Source: Telopea speciosissima
Lineage: Eukaryota; Streptophyta; Magnoliopsida; Proteales; Proteaceae
Direction of reading: 5' to 3'
NCBI RefSeq assembly: GCF_018873765.1
Contig: NC_057925.1
Coordinates: 57,796,970-57,860,969 of the forward strand
DNA: 64,000 bases
The notes under the pieces were generated by a model. That model was given only the letters and a program-made list of their open reading frames with translations, did no database searches and was not told the origin of the DNA. Positions 24,653-36,139 of the stretch are shown in pieces (the stretch's first letter is position 1; each line of letters starts with the position of its first letter). A program made the position numbers and the translations under genes.

Positions 24653-25402
24653 AATGATGCTCTGCACCGACCACGATCTTGCGGACTCTTGATTTACTCT
24701 CCACAATTAGGTTCTAAATTAAAAATCTTCAAGAACATAAATGATTGTGTGCGGACATAGGAGAAGCTGATTGTGGTGAAACAAGGACTTAGAAGATAAT
24801 AGATAACATGGAACTTAGGACTTGAACCCATAGGTCGTTAAGCTACAACTATGTAATTGCTTGGTTGAGTCTTAAGTAGGTCATAGATGGGCAACTATAT
24901 GTTAAAATTCATAAACAATAATGAATCAATTATAATCAAGCACAATTATCAACAATGATTTAAACAAGAGAGAATTAATCAAATACATAGAGATACATAT
25001 AAGATTAATTACAAATATCCAATTGTTCCAAATCTTCTTGGGAGGCAATCATATCCTTCCTATTTCAACATTCATGATTTCATCTTTTCCAACAAAAACA
25101 TATGACTCCATCCTGCTCAATCAAGAGATACTAATCTAAACACCATAATTGTTCGATTCTCTGTTTGGGCATAAGCTGTGCCTTTCCCAACTCGAATGCA
25201 AGACCCCATTTGTTCCAATTCGAAACTTTTGATTCTGGTTATCTCGGATTAAATATACAAGTCTACCATTTCTAAAAGTTCCCAGTTGTTCATCCTAAGA
25301 CAAGAACTAGAAGAACGATCGGGATAACTTCAATTTGTTGAGAGAAAGTTGGGATAGTCATTTGCACCACCGCCACCATCGCGACCAAGAAAGGTGTTGA
25401 TG

Positions 25403-26076
25403 TCATCTACCCCTCTCTCGATACCCTCTAGGCGCCGAGTCGGTCGAAGAGTTGCTTCGTGACCTCATCGAAGCCATCCACCACTCGAGGTTCAATCGCC
25501 TTGATGGTCGTCGAATGTCAATACCTCCCACGATGAAGGTATAGGGATTCCTTCTAGGTGAACAATAGGTCTTTGCTCCTCCAATGGACATTGATAATGC
25601 CGGCCAAGCGTGTCTTGCGTGAAGGCTATAGGAACCCCCTTTACATATGAAACAACCCGATAGTTTTGTGTGCCGGGTTCCGGTGTTGATTTGCATAGAA
25701 ATGTCGGATGAGTTTTGGGTAGTATGGTTCGGAAGGTTGAGAATGTTGGTCCACCCCAATGCCTCAAATCTACTGCCCCACCTTGTAAGCTTGAGATCAT
25801 CAACACTACATTCCGCCCTTCCATTATATTTTTGAAGCGGAAGTAGTCTCGGTAAAGCTCTTGGTCCTCTATCTTTTGGAACCATAGTGGATCTAGGGAC
25901 AGTTGGTGCAATTTGTTCAACGCATGCACGTGTGTTCTTGGAGCCATTGATTGTTTTAACGCAGCCAAAAGCCAAGTAGATAGCAAATTAATACCTTGAA
26001 TGCTAAGGCCTAAGTAGATGATCAATGTAAGGTTATGGGGTTTAAAACCTAGCCTTTGATTCTTTTCCCAAGGCAA
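25403..26076 (-). mobile_element. Antisense open stretch inside element B
   Basis: Overlapping open stretches of about 190 codons lie on the strand opposite to the element's own direction. The segment around NYRVVSYVKGVPIAFTQDTL resembles the so-called putative plant transposon protein region that often accompanies plant gypsy elements. That likeness is from memory and unverified. No other domain is visible. Treated as part of a fossil element. Confidence 0.4.
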
Positions 26077-28830
26077 TTAAGTTATAGCAGGATTCTTAGG
26101 CTAGAAATTTCTGATTTTTTATCAAATTGTGATCTAAGAAGTTGGAGAAAAAAGAAAGGCATGGCCATTATGTGAATGACATGATAAATAATGAAGATTC
26201 ATGGTCATAATATGCCTAAAAAGTAATATTTTATACAAAATAGTGGGTTCAAGCAAGAAATGGGTTTATTCAATCATGGAGCATGCCTTGAACTTCAAAG
26301 AAAATTTTCAGATTTTGTGGTTGAAAGTTTGAATCTTGGGAAACAAGTAAATATGATTTGTGACAACTCGGAATGTAAGCTAAGCCCTATCTAGTAAGAC
26401 CGAATCAAATATGGCAAAAGAGAAGAGGAAAGATTCTAAGGATTTTATCAACAATCATGTATACAAGGAAATATGTTTGAAGATAAGACAATGTGATAAT
26501 TTTCTATGAGATTTTATGGCATGTAAAAGAATTAGATTTGAACTTGGAGAGTTTTCCCAAAATATTGTGAATTGATAACTTTACCACAATCAAAACCCGA
26601 ACATAATCCTAGTAAAATTCAACTAGACTTGACAAACATAGCAACATCTCTAAAATGCTTGCAAAGACTTGAAAATTTATAAAAGATGCAATAATCAAAC
26701 GAGATCCAACAACTTAGTGCCATCGATCAAATAGGGCTTGATTTACATCTAAAAACCCTAGTTCGACCAATCGATTTTGGCATGGACTTGGTGTACATGG
26801 CCATGGGATTTCAAGCAAAATCAAGACATGATCACAACTTGAGATGATTCATCCCAAATCCAAGAAAGAGAAAGTAGGAATGAGAAGAAAGTCATATCAT
26901 GAACAAGTAAGAGTTGAACCTTGAGGCTTAAGATTACAAGAAAACCACCTAAGGGGAGCTTGAGCGAAAGTCCCTATAGAGCTTTTTCTCCCTGCGGTTA
27001 TGTCCTTTTCTTTGGAGCCAAAAATGAGTTTTAAAACTCGTGGCTCTGTTTTGTTAAAATTCTACGAACAAGCGAGCGAGCGGATCCACTTGTCGTGAAT
27101 CCGCTCTGCACAACACTCGAAATTATCATTTTAAAGCGTGCGGATCAACGAGCAGATCCACACTCATGCATCCATTCGTAGATCCGTTTGACTTCAACTC
27201 TCTCGCCTTTGAGACTTACGAGACCGGACGAATGAGCGGTTTGCATTCTACATCCGCCGTTAATCCGCTCTACCTATTTTCACGAGGAGCCACGAACGCA
27301 CCCGGATGCCGTCGCTTGTGAGTCCACCCGATTTTCTTTTAAGATTTTGAGCCTATTTTGGAGACCTTTTGACCACACCTATATGTGATGATCTTGTGCC
27401 TATACCCTAGATCGGACACCCCTGTTGTGTGACCCATTTGTGGGGACCACATGAGTCTAGTTAATACCTAAAAATTGAAAGAGGTTAGGACTTGTACCAG
27501 TGGGCCAGCTAATAAGAACTAGCGAGGCATTGGTAACTTGTGACTCCTCTCTTACCTAAAAGGAGAAGAGTTACCCTTGAGGATGAAGATCCTTAGACCC
27601 TATGAATGTAAGGACTCAAACCTTATGGATAGGGAAACCTAAATCTATGCGGGTAGAGACCCTTAAGGGGGTGCGTAGAATCTAAACCTGTGGGTAGGTA
27701 CTAGGAAAGGAAAGTAATAGGCTGGTTTGGGCTATTTATTTGAGTAAGCCATGAAGGTCACGTGTATTTGGAAGTCACTCATAACACCTCAAGCTAGTGA
27801 TGACTCTATTTGGACTTTACTTGGTCCATCCAAACCTTGTTTAGACTCATAGAGAAAGTCCTACACGTGATTCGACTTTCCAAAGAAAGGACTTAGCGAA
27901 CCGTACACGAGAACTTCTTGTTAGTGGATTGACCTAGATGATGGATATGTCCATAGGAATTTGAATGTAATTATTGAATCTATGCCTACATATTGGTGTG
28001 ATATATATATATAGTTATCCCTTAGAACCTTGGACTTGTGTGACTAGAGTGATTCTACGGTACTATAAGTATGACTTACCTCGACCTTCTTTGTGAAACT
28101 AGTTGGAGCCACGACCTTGGTTGACCAAACCTTAGGGTAATGAATAATGAATTTAATGACCGAGTAGGTTAATTTATTGAGACTGCTTGAAGAGTTGACT
28201 TGGACCAAAACTATTAAAGGGTTATTGGTTCTCGAAAGAGGGCGATGTGGACTCTTCCTTGTGGGATAAGCTGTGTAGTAGGTTTAAAGGTTGTGAAAGT
28301 TGAAAGCGAAGGATGTAACAAGACCTTCTCCAACGACGCAGGATATGAATGGGGTAATGGATCACCAAATGCGTTCCCTCATGGGAGTGAACAATAGGAG
28401 ATTCCATCAATATTCCAAATCATTCTAAAGTTGGGTTAGGTAATGAGACAACCGAGATGTGAAAGCCTTAGAATGTAAACCCTATGTTGGGTCATGGGAC
28501 AGGTTAAATCCTATAACCCAAGAATGACCAGAGCGAAGGCTAGAGTGGTATCACCGATCTGGAAGATCTAGGGAACCTTTGTTCCTTGAGACTTAACTTA
28601 GTAGTTGGAACCCTGTTTTCCTAGGGTTATTGTGAACCACACCCCTGTGGTAATGTGACCCTGTAAGAAAAAGAGAGTTGTGGAACTGACTTGCGTGACA
28701 TGTAGGCACTGCCTCATCTTGACCCGACCTTTGACTTAGTTTAAGATGTGGGTGACTTGGGATGTTGTTATCCAACAACCCTTATCACTGAGACCCTAGG
28801 CGCCTCAAATTTCGGGGACGAAATTTCTTG

Positions 28831-28844
28831 TAAGGTGGGGAGAA
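28831..28844 (+). other. Element B polypurine tract
   Basis: TAAGGTGGGGAGAA lies directly against the right LTR and is the expected plus-strand primer of the element. Confidence 0.8.
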
Positions 28845-31628
28845 TGTTATACCCGCCCCAGGAGTATAATTAATTATTAATTCTTCCCCGTGACGTGTAG
28901 TTATCAGTACCACGTATGCGGTGAGTTGTTCTCCTTGGTGGTCAAACCAGCTATATTGACCATAGTACGAGGTTGCTGTGGAAACTAGTCGGGACCACGG
29001 AGGTTGCACCTTGACGTGTCGGGGTAAGTAGTTGACCAAATTTTGTTGTGTGCTTACTTGCCCTCTCAAAGCCCTCGAAGTGTGGTCCAAAGGCCACGAC
29101 CTCTTATGGTGGGAACCACCTTCCTACTCGCATCGGAGGCAAGGTTATGGCGCCTCCGACCACCGCATCCAATCTGCTAACAAGGACCCTTGTGGGTGAG
29201 ACCACGTGGCTAAGGTGCTATTGGTGCCTGCCATGTTTGACCCTACCCAAATAGACCCTAGGTTACACTTATGAGGCCTTATCCAAATAGGCCAATAAAT
29301 GTGAAGTCTATATGAGAGAGAGGGGTAAGACTATTCCTTAGTCTTTCTTTTTTCTTTCTCTTTCCTAACCTAATCGTGAAAGGAGAGGAGAGCTTTGAAG
29401 AGAGGAGGCGCGAGGAGGAGAAGGAGGAGAAGGAAGGGAAGAAGAAGAAGGAAGCAGCTGCTTGGGTTTGGAGCTTTAAAGAGGGCACCTCGTGTGTACC
29501 TCAAACCAGGTAAGCCAAGTGCCCTTTTCCCCCATTTTCTCTCTTCCCCCTTGCTCGTTTGAGCTTGGGTGGTTCGTTGGTTGCAGCCCCAAGATGGGGA
29601 TTTCTTTTGGAAACCCAAAGGGTTAGCTCGAGCCATGTGTAGTTTCCCCTTGTAGGATGCTATCCCATTTTCATTACAATCCTATAAAGACCTCTATTTT
29701 GACCTCTTGCTTGAATCTATTTGATTCTAAAGCTTCAACCACCAAAGAAAACCCCAAATCTGGATTTTTGAGCTTTTGATCCTTTAAACCCCCTTAAATC
29801 TTTGAATGTTGGGTGTTTCTAAGACCCAAATAGACTCCAAGACACCCCTCCCTTGTCCCTTGAGGCTTAGAGAACCAAATGGGACAACCACGGGCTTTTA
29901 AAGACCTTGAAATCACACTTGAGGTTGCATCGGAGGCAAGGCTGCGTGAGTCCGATGTTTGCCTCCGATGTGTCACGAGCTGCGGGGAAGGTCGGAGGCA
30001 AGGTCGGAGGCAAGCCTCTTGAGTCCGGCGTTGCCTCCGATGCAGTTTTTAAGGCTTATAACTTATGTAAATGGTGGGGTTTCTCTATGAGGCCTCCCTA
30101 CACTCTCTCACACTCTTATTCACTTCCATAGGTGCCAACATATGTGCAATGGGGTGATTTTAGCGGGAATCGTTGCGCTTATACAAATTCCATTTGAAGT
30201 AATTGGTGAGTGGGTTTGGGTATTGTTTGAGCTTGTTTACTATTGCTTATTCATGCATTTATGAATTATATTGTGACATTATCATTCAAGCATGATTGCA
30301 TATTTGCATTTATTCTTATTCGATGATGATGATTTGGATGATATGGATTTGTGTTGGGTTACGGTCGGGAAATCTGGCGGAACCCCAGTACGATGGAATT
30401 GTATATTGCATCTCATTCTTATGCTGTATCGCCGTGTTGTCTTGGTACCGGGTGTTAGATGGAATGGGGCGTTGACACACACCGGATGTACCTCTCAACA
30501 CGATAGGATTCATGTAGTATATCGTGGTTAGGCTCGGGTTCCTATGCTACGACCCTTACCACTAGCAGGGGTTTAGGTGTTGGGTAGGGCACCTTTCTTG
30601 CTGTGGAGAGTTAGAGAGGCCGAGGCGGGGGTAGTAATGGTTATCGGAGTCGCCTGCGGGTGGTGATGACTACGACCGGCGCGGGCTCCATAGTAATAAT
30701 TGAGGTTGCATTGTGGTGAGAATGGAAGGATCCACAATGTCTTCCGAGGTTATTGCGATAGCATATACCCATTGACTTAGCATTGTGTGTTAGGTGGTAA
30801 ATGGCTCGGTTCCTATGCTACGACCCTTACCAACGGGGTTTAGGTGTTGGGTAGCGAGCACACTCTTGCTGTGGAGAGTTAGAGAGGCCAGGCCGGGTAG
30901 TAATGGTTATCGGGGTCGCCTGCGGGTGGTGATGACTACGACCGGCGCGGGCTCCATAGTAATAATTGAGGTTGCATTGTGGTGAGAATGGAAGGATCCA
31001 CAATGTCTTCCCGAGTTATTGCGGTAGCATATACCCATTGACTTAGCATTGTGTGTTAGGTGGTAAATGAATTAATAATAGCATGCACCATGGACTATTT
31101 GTGATTGTGTGATTGTGCATCCCCTTTTCTCTCTCACTAGCTCGGTGGAGCTAACCCCGTGTACACATTCTTTTTAGATTTGGATGCGAGATGATTCTTG
31201 TGGAGCTAGAGACGGTGACTAAGGATCATGGCGATGGTTGCCCATGATGATTGTGCCTACGGGCTATCTTGTTACTTGGGATCGTTCCGTTTTATTATTT
31301 TTGAGCATTGTGTTTTGTACAAACTTTTATGTTTTACCTTTTTGGTAGCTACTTGATGGTCATAGGAATTTTGTAACTATGTTACTTATTATCATTAGCC
31401 AATGAACATCTTATAGTTATTTCTTTTACGTTTCCGTAAACTCTGACCTATCTCGGAATGTAATATTCCTTTGTCTTTCGCACTCTAATATTATTGTATT
31501 GTAATATTGGTTTATGACTGTGAGTTGGCCACTGCATCGAGATCCTGGCGGTGAGGTGGGATGACGCGTGTCACCCCAATCATACCCTGATATTGTATTC
31601 TATCCCTTGTCGGGATAGGGGTGTGACA
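28845..31628 (+). repeat. Element B 3' LTR
   Basis: 2784 bp, colinear with the left LTR over its full length, including the internal tandem duplication and the GGAGGCAAG clusters. It is followed by the GTACC duplication. Confidence 0.85.
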
Positions 31629-31633
31629 GTACC

Positions 31634-33346
31634 ACTTACACCAGGCGGAACTAGCTCATTCGTAGAGCTGTTCAAATCTTTTATCAGCCATCTGCAATAC
31701 CATCCCTGTGATGAAGGTGCTAACCCTGATAAACCCTTCTCTGGTTCTAAACCTGTCATGTTTCAAATATGACATGACAACCAAACGGTGGGATGCCCCA
31801 CTTAAATTGTAGAATGGATTAGAGAGGTCTTATATGGCATAAGAAAGAGCACCCGAGACACTATTCAGGTTTAACAGAACCAATTTGATCCTTAATTCCT
31901 CCCCCCTGTTACCCAGATACTGCAGCCGCCATGCCCAACTGCTGACTGCCGAGAATGCATCACTGAGTCAATTAATCCCAAGTCCTTTCAAATCTGATCC
32001 CTAAAAGGGAAAAAGAGAGGAGAGGAGAGTCAGGAAGAAAATGGAAGAGGTAAAGTTACAGAAGAAGAAGATCAGGAGAAGGAGAATGGGACAGAAGAAG
32101 AGACATATGAATCAACCAGAATCAATTGATTGAATAGGAATATTTCAGGAAATAACAATAAGGATGGGGACGATTGGAATAAGCAAAAGGACTAAAGGAG
32201 TATTTATGTAAATTACTTAGAAGATTACATCTTCTACCCTACAATAGAGAAAACAGACCAGCAGAAGAGGAAGATCTAGCAAGTAGAAATTCTCTCATAT
32301 GAGCCATCGTTTGACCAGAAATTTCAGGGGTCTAATCCTAACCCAGGCTCCTCTTGAAAGCACCCAATTGCAGGCCCAAAAGATTATCCAATAAAATATT
32401 ATAAATGCAGCAAACAGACTCAGGCGGTAATGCTGAAACAAGGTCTGAACTTTGCTATGAAACTCACACCAAAGGGCTTATATGGGCTAAGGCTATGAGG
32501 CTTAACTCGCCCTAAGATAGCAATTCTATTCCCCAACTATGAAGGTGGAAGGGTGAGTAATGAGAGAGATCCAAGTCTCTCTGTGGAACTCAGATTTCGG
32601 TTGAACTATAATAAGGAGAAAAGAAGAGGGAGGGAGGAAGGAATAGCAGATAAGAAGAAGAAACACTAGGAGGAACTTACCGGAAGGGGGGGAGGATGGA
32701 ATTAAATGGAGGAGCAGAAGAATTCGGTTGACCACCAGAATCACATGCACACCACAGCTGTAAAGATATCTCAAACCCAACCAAGAAAATTTCTGAGAGA
32801 TTCTTAGTAATGATATCAGTGATAGCAATCAGATGAGTCTTGGGTAACCAATCCAACCAAGAAAAAGGGCTGCAACCAACTTGTTTTCAGAAAAATACTA
32901 CCTGCAGATGGTGAAACAAAGGCTATGGCACTGAAACTAATTGATACCATCAGAATAAAAGCCTAGTGTTGGTCAATTTAACGTTACAAACAATAATCTC
33001 ACCAAAAACCTTTTATTGGATCATTATCCTAGAGGTTTGGCGGGACCAAGGCCAATATGGATTTGCCTACGTGTACATTTCATTGGTGATAGAAATATCA
33101 GAATTCTTGTTACAAGGTAATGTCACAAAGAAAATAAAAAGAAATAAAAAAAAAATAAAGGTTTGATGATTAAACCATGTTTAGTTAAGGCTTTGAAGCA
33201 AGTCTATTATTCAATGCAGATTGAACTTCCAAGAGAACAGTAAGCATATGGACTTTCATCTGCCAAGATGCAGCAAAATAGCAAAATTGAGAACTTGATT
33301 CAAATAAGGCACTTCAGTGAAGGAAAACCTACACCAGTGAAGCTCT
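31634..33346. other. Intergenic; right end probably bL12 3' UTR
   Basis: No gene is supported. 32040-32110 is purine-rich (GAAGAAGAAGATCAGGAGAA). Sequence from about 33180 to 33346 is probably the 3' untranslated region of the bL12 gene. Confidence 0.45.
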
Positions 33347-33928
33347 TCACTCCATCACTGCAACACCACCCACAGCCTTGAGCTTCTCTATAATATCATT
33401 TGCCTCCTCCTTGGTTACCCCTTGTTTCAATAAGATTGGTGCCTTCTCTACTAGGTCTTTAGCCTCCTTCAGTCCCAGACTGGTAAATGCTCTTACCTCC
33501 TTAATCACCTTGATCTTTGCTGCCGCATCAAACTTCTCTAATTTCACATCAAATGCTGTCTTCTCTGCCTTCTTCTCCTCAGCTTTTGCAGACCCACTTG
33601 CAGCTCCCTGAGAACCCAAATCCATGCCTTCTGTTGATATTGGCTGCATCTTGGGATGCCTAAGCTTGTCTCTAAGTGTAGGACCAATCTGCTTGAGTTC
33701 CTCAGGGGCTAGAGCAGCAATACGCTCCGCAAGCTGGAGGATCTTATCAGAAGGTGGGGGTTTGGGACCATAGGGATCATAAAAAGCAGGATACTTGTAC
33801 CTCTTAGGCTTGGCCTTAGGATCTCTGGGAACAAAATCAGGTTGGAATAGACGACATTGTAGTGGACCAGTTATTTTAGAAAGTGTGGGAGGGGCACGTA
33901 CAACTTTGAAAAATGCAAGGAGCTTCAT
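33347..33928 (-). CDS. Mitochondrial ribosomal protein bL12 (L7/L12)
   Basis: 193-residue protein of the large-subunit stalk, which in this family recruits translation factors. The start is the ATG at 33928 ([20 protein letters not shown]); the frame is open seven codons upstream but has no ATG there. Residues 1 to about 35 are basic and hydrophobic, as expected of a mitochondrial presequence. 57-95 is the N-terminal dimerisation part ([17 protein letters not shown]). About 96-121 is an Ala/Lys-rich hinge. 122-193 is the conserved C-terminal domain ([49 protein letters not shown]). The coding part is one exon. An acceptor (TGTTGCAG, exon from 34001) and a donor (ACA/GTAAGG at 34992/34991) indicate a leader intron of about 990 bp, with a 5' UTR exon near 34992-35120. 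The [11 protein letters not shown] linker suggests a mitochondrial rather than plastid protein. Confidence 0.9.
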   Translation of the reverse strand: MKLLAFFKVVRAPPTLSKITGPLQCRLFQPDFVPRDPKAKPKRYKYPAFYDPYGPKPPPSDKILQLAERIAALAPEELKQIGPTLRDKLRHPKMQPISTEGMDLGSQGAASGSAKAEEKKAEKTAFDVKLEKFDAAAKIKVIKEVRAFTSLGLKEAKDLVEKAPILLKQGVTKEEANDIIEKLKAVGGVAVME

Positions 33929-35128
33929 GGCAGAGGCTGGTGAAAGCAAAGATTCACGAGATGAAAACAGCTGGGAGAGGGAGACTATTTAAACCACCAA
34001 CCTGCAACATTGAGTGCAAAACAAAGGCACTAGTTGTATATGTCACACTGTTTAACAATCAGTAAGTCCAGTTGGAGCTCTCTTTCCTACAAAAGAAAGG
34101 GGAAAAAATTAGAAAAAATGGGATACACGTTAACATAAGTTACATAACTAACTAACAAAAAACAAACAAAGCATTCTCCATTTTGAGGCATAAGAGCACC
34201 TTTTTAATTCATCCCTGAATATGAATGGACCATATCCTGTAAGCATAAGAAGCATAACACCCTCATCTAGAACTTAAAGAAAAATCCTAAAAAATGTGTC
34301 TAGTTTCTTTGGTATTTTCCACAGTATGTATGTTCAGGAAAAAACAAAGGTCCCAGAAACGTTCAGCCATTGTTCAGTTTGAGATAGGGGAAAATGAAAT
34401 AGTAATAATAAAAAAAAAGAATGCAAAGCTTTTCAAATGCAAAAGTTTAGGTTTTAAAATTTTCCATAGCATCAAATATTTGTCTATATATTTGCATGTA
34501 AATATCAAGTCTCCTGATTTCCACACATCCAATTAATTATCAAATTCTAATAATTCATATGTAAAAAATATCAGCAACACAAAGGAGGGAGGGGAAGAAG
34601 AGGATATTATCTATTGGATTATGATCTCAATTTCATAAGTTAAACAACCAAAATGACTGCAGAGACTATCATCAAGCATAAAAAAAATCAAGTTGAAGAC
34701 CTTAATTCAAACAAAGGACTGAAAGTAAAATGTTTAAAATCACAGATGCGGCACAGTGAGCATACTACAATAAAAGGACTGAAAACAAGAGCATACAATG
34801 AGTAGTGATATTCCTACGAAAGTAAATACAGTTAAAAACCAAATCAAAATGAACGCACTTTAAAAGTAAAAGCAAAATTCTGCTACTATGAATTATCAGA
34901 ATACAGCCTCACTAGTCACTACCCAAGATTACTCAGGGTAAATTCTAGGACCACTTTTTCTCCAAGCATGATGATAGTGAAATCCCTTACTGTATTGAAG
35001 AGCACATTGATCTGCTAGGGATGAGATCTCAGATACGATAAAGAGGAGAGGAAGATGGCGGAACAACAAAGGGACAAAATGCAGAGAGTCTCTGTTCAGG
35101 GAAGGAAGACCTTCCTTTCTCTTTCCTC

Positions 35129-35440
35129 CCTCCCAAGTTAAAACCTAAAATCCATTGGACTTATGAAGCAAATAACCAAACAAGAAGCCACCCAATCGTT
35201 TCAGAGTGGAACAAATGCAGAAGCGCTTGTAGATTCCATTCAAACATTTGAAAGAAAGCCATAAAAAGAAAGGAGGTTGAGATGGAGAGAAAGGTCTTGT
35301 TTATTTCTAACCCTTTTTCCGTTACGCCGCTGCCTTAGTTGCAGAGTCGACCGTCAGTGCCGCTCACATCAACGCTGCTGTTCCACTACCTCAGATACTG
35401 ACGGAGGAGGGAGTCTAGGGACTGAGGGAGAAAGGGTATG
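35129..35440. promoter_or_regulatory. Probable promoter region of the bL12 gene
   Basis: GC-richer sequence (35300-35440) upstream of the inferred 5' UTR exon. No TATA box is obvious. Inferred from position only. Confidence 0.3.
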
Positions 35441-35759
35441 ATGGGCTTTGTTTTGGGGGGCGGGGGTGCTCATTGGCAACGAGGGAAACAGGGTTTAGAC
35501 GTGCCGTTGGAGAAAGAGAAGCAATATATGACGTTTTTTTCGTTTGTTAAAAACGGAAAGGGCCGTATTCAACGCGTTTCAAGTGGGGTCCGAAACAAGT
35601 CCCTTTGCTTGGGATACATACGGTAATTAAATGGTCAAACAGTAATAATAATACTCTTAAAAAAATCCGGTGTAATCAAATGTGTACGGCAATGATACGG
35701 TACATGTTTGCTATATGTTTACTGCCGCTTTGCTAGTAGATGTGTTGCTGAGAGAAGTG

Positions 35760-36135
35760 TTGGCTATATATGACATTGCTTGATGGATGTGCATTGTTCT
35801 GGACATATGCTAGATCTCATTGAATCCGATAACTTACATCTTATTAGGTTCTTATCGGATGGAAACACACCTTCGTTGTTGCTGATACGAACTATAGTTG
35901 ATGATGATATTTCTTATTTATCATCTATGTTTACATCTTGTATTTTTCGTTTTGTTCCAAGGGAGATCAACATTGTGGCTGATTCCCTGGCCTGGATAGC
36001 TATGTCGGTTATATGCTTGACAGTTTGGCTTGTATCCTTTCCTTGGTTTCGTGTAGGATGTTCACTCTCCAACCTTGAGTTGTAGCATGATACCCCTTAA
36101 TAAAGTTCCTCAATTTACCACAAATAAAAAAGACA
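35760..36135 (+). mobile_element. L1-type LINE 3' fragment (RNase H region)
   Basis: An open stretch at 35780-36085 contains FRFVPREINIVADSLAW, the C-terminal RNase H-like block of plant L1 LINEs (usual form FRFVPR..N..AH.LA). It is followed by an A-rich tail near 36120-36133. It is 5'-truncated, and nothing of the endonuclease or reverse transcriptase core is present here. Confidence 0.7.
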
Positions 36136-36139
36136 ATCA

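Larger units (their letters stand above)
21872..31628 (+). mobile_element. Element B: LARD-like LTR retrotransposon
   Basis: 9757 bp, bounded by GTACC duplications at 21867-21871 and 31629-31633. The LTRs are 21872-24638 (2767 bp) and 28845-31628 (2784 bp), both starting TGTTATACCCG and ending GTGTGACA. An iMet-like primer site follows the left LTR and a purine tract precedes the right LTR, so it points rightwards. The text beside the purine tract (TTCGGGGACGAAATTTCTTG) is characteristic of plant Ty3/gypsy elements of the Tekay/Del type. The 4206-bp interior has no recognisable gag-pol in the element's own direction, which fits a large retrotransposon derivative (LARD). The LTRs are almost identical apart from small length differences, many at C/G positions, so the insertion looks young. 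Structurally it looks whole for a non-autonomous element. Confidence 0.85.

Noticed and set aside
22064-24704. Several 60-100 codon open stretches within 21.9-24.7 kb and 28.8-31.8 kb
   Set aside because: They lie in the element B LTRs, occur in both copies with altered frames, and have no domain. They are repeat sequence.
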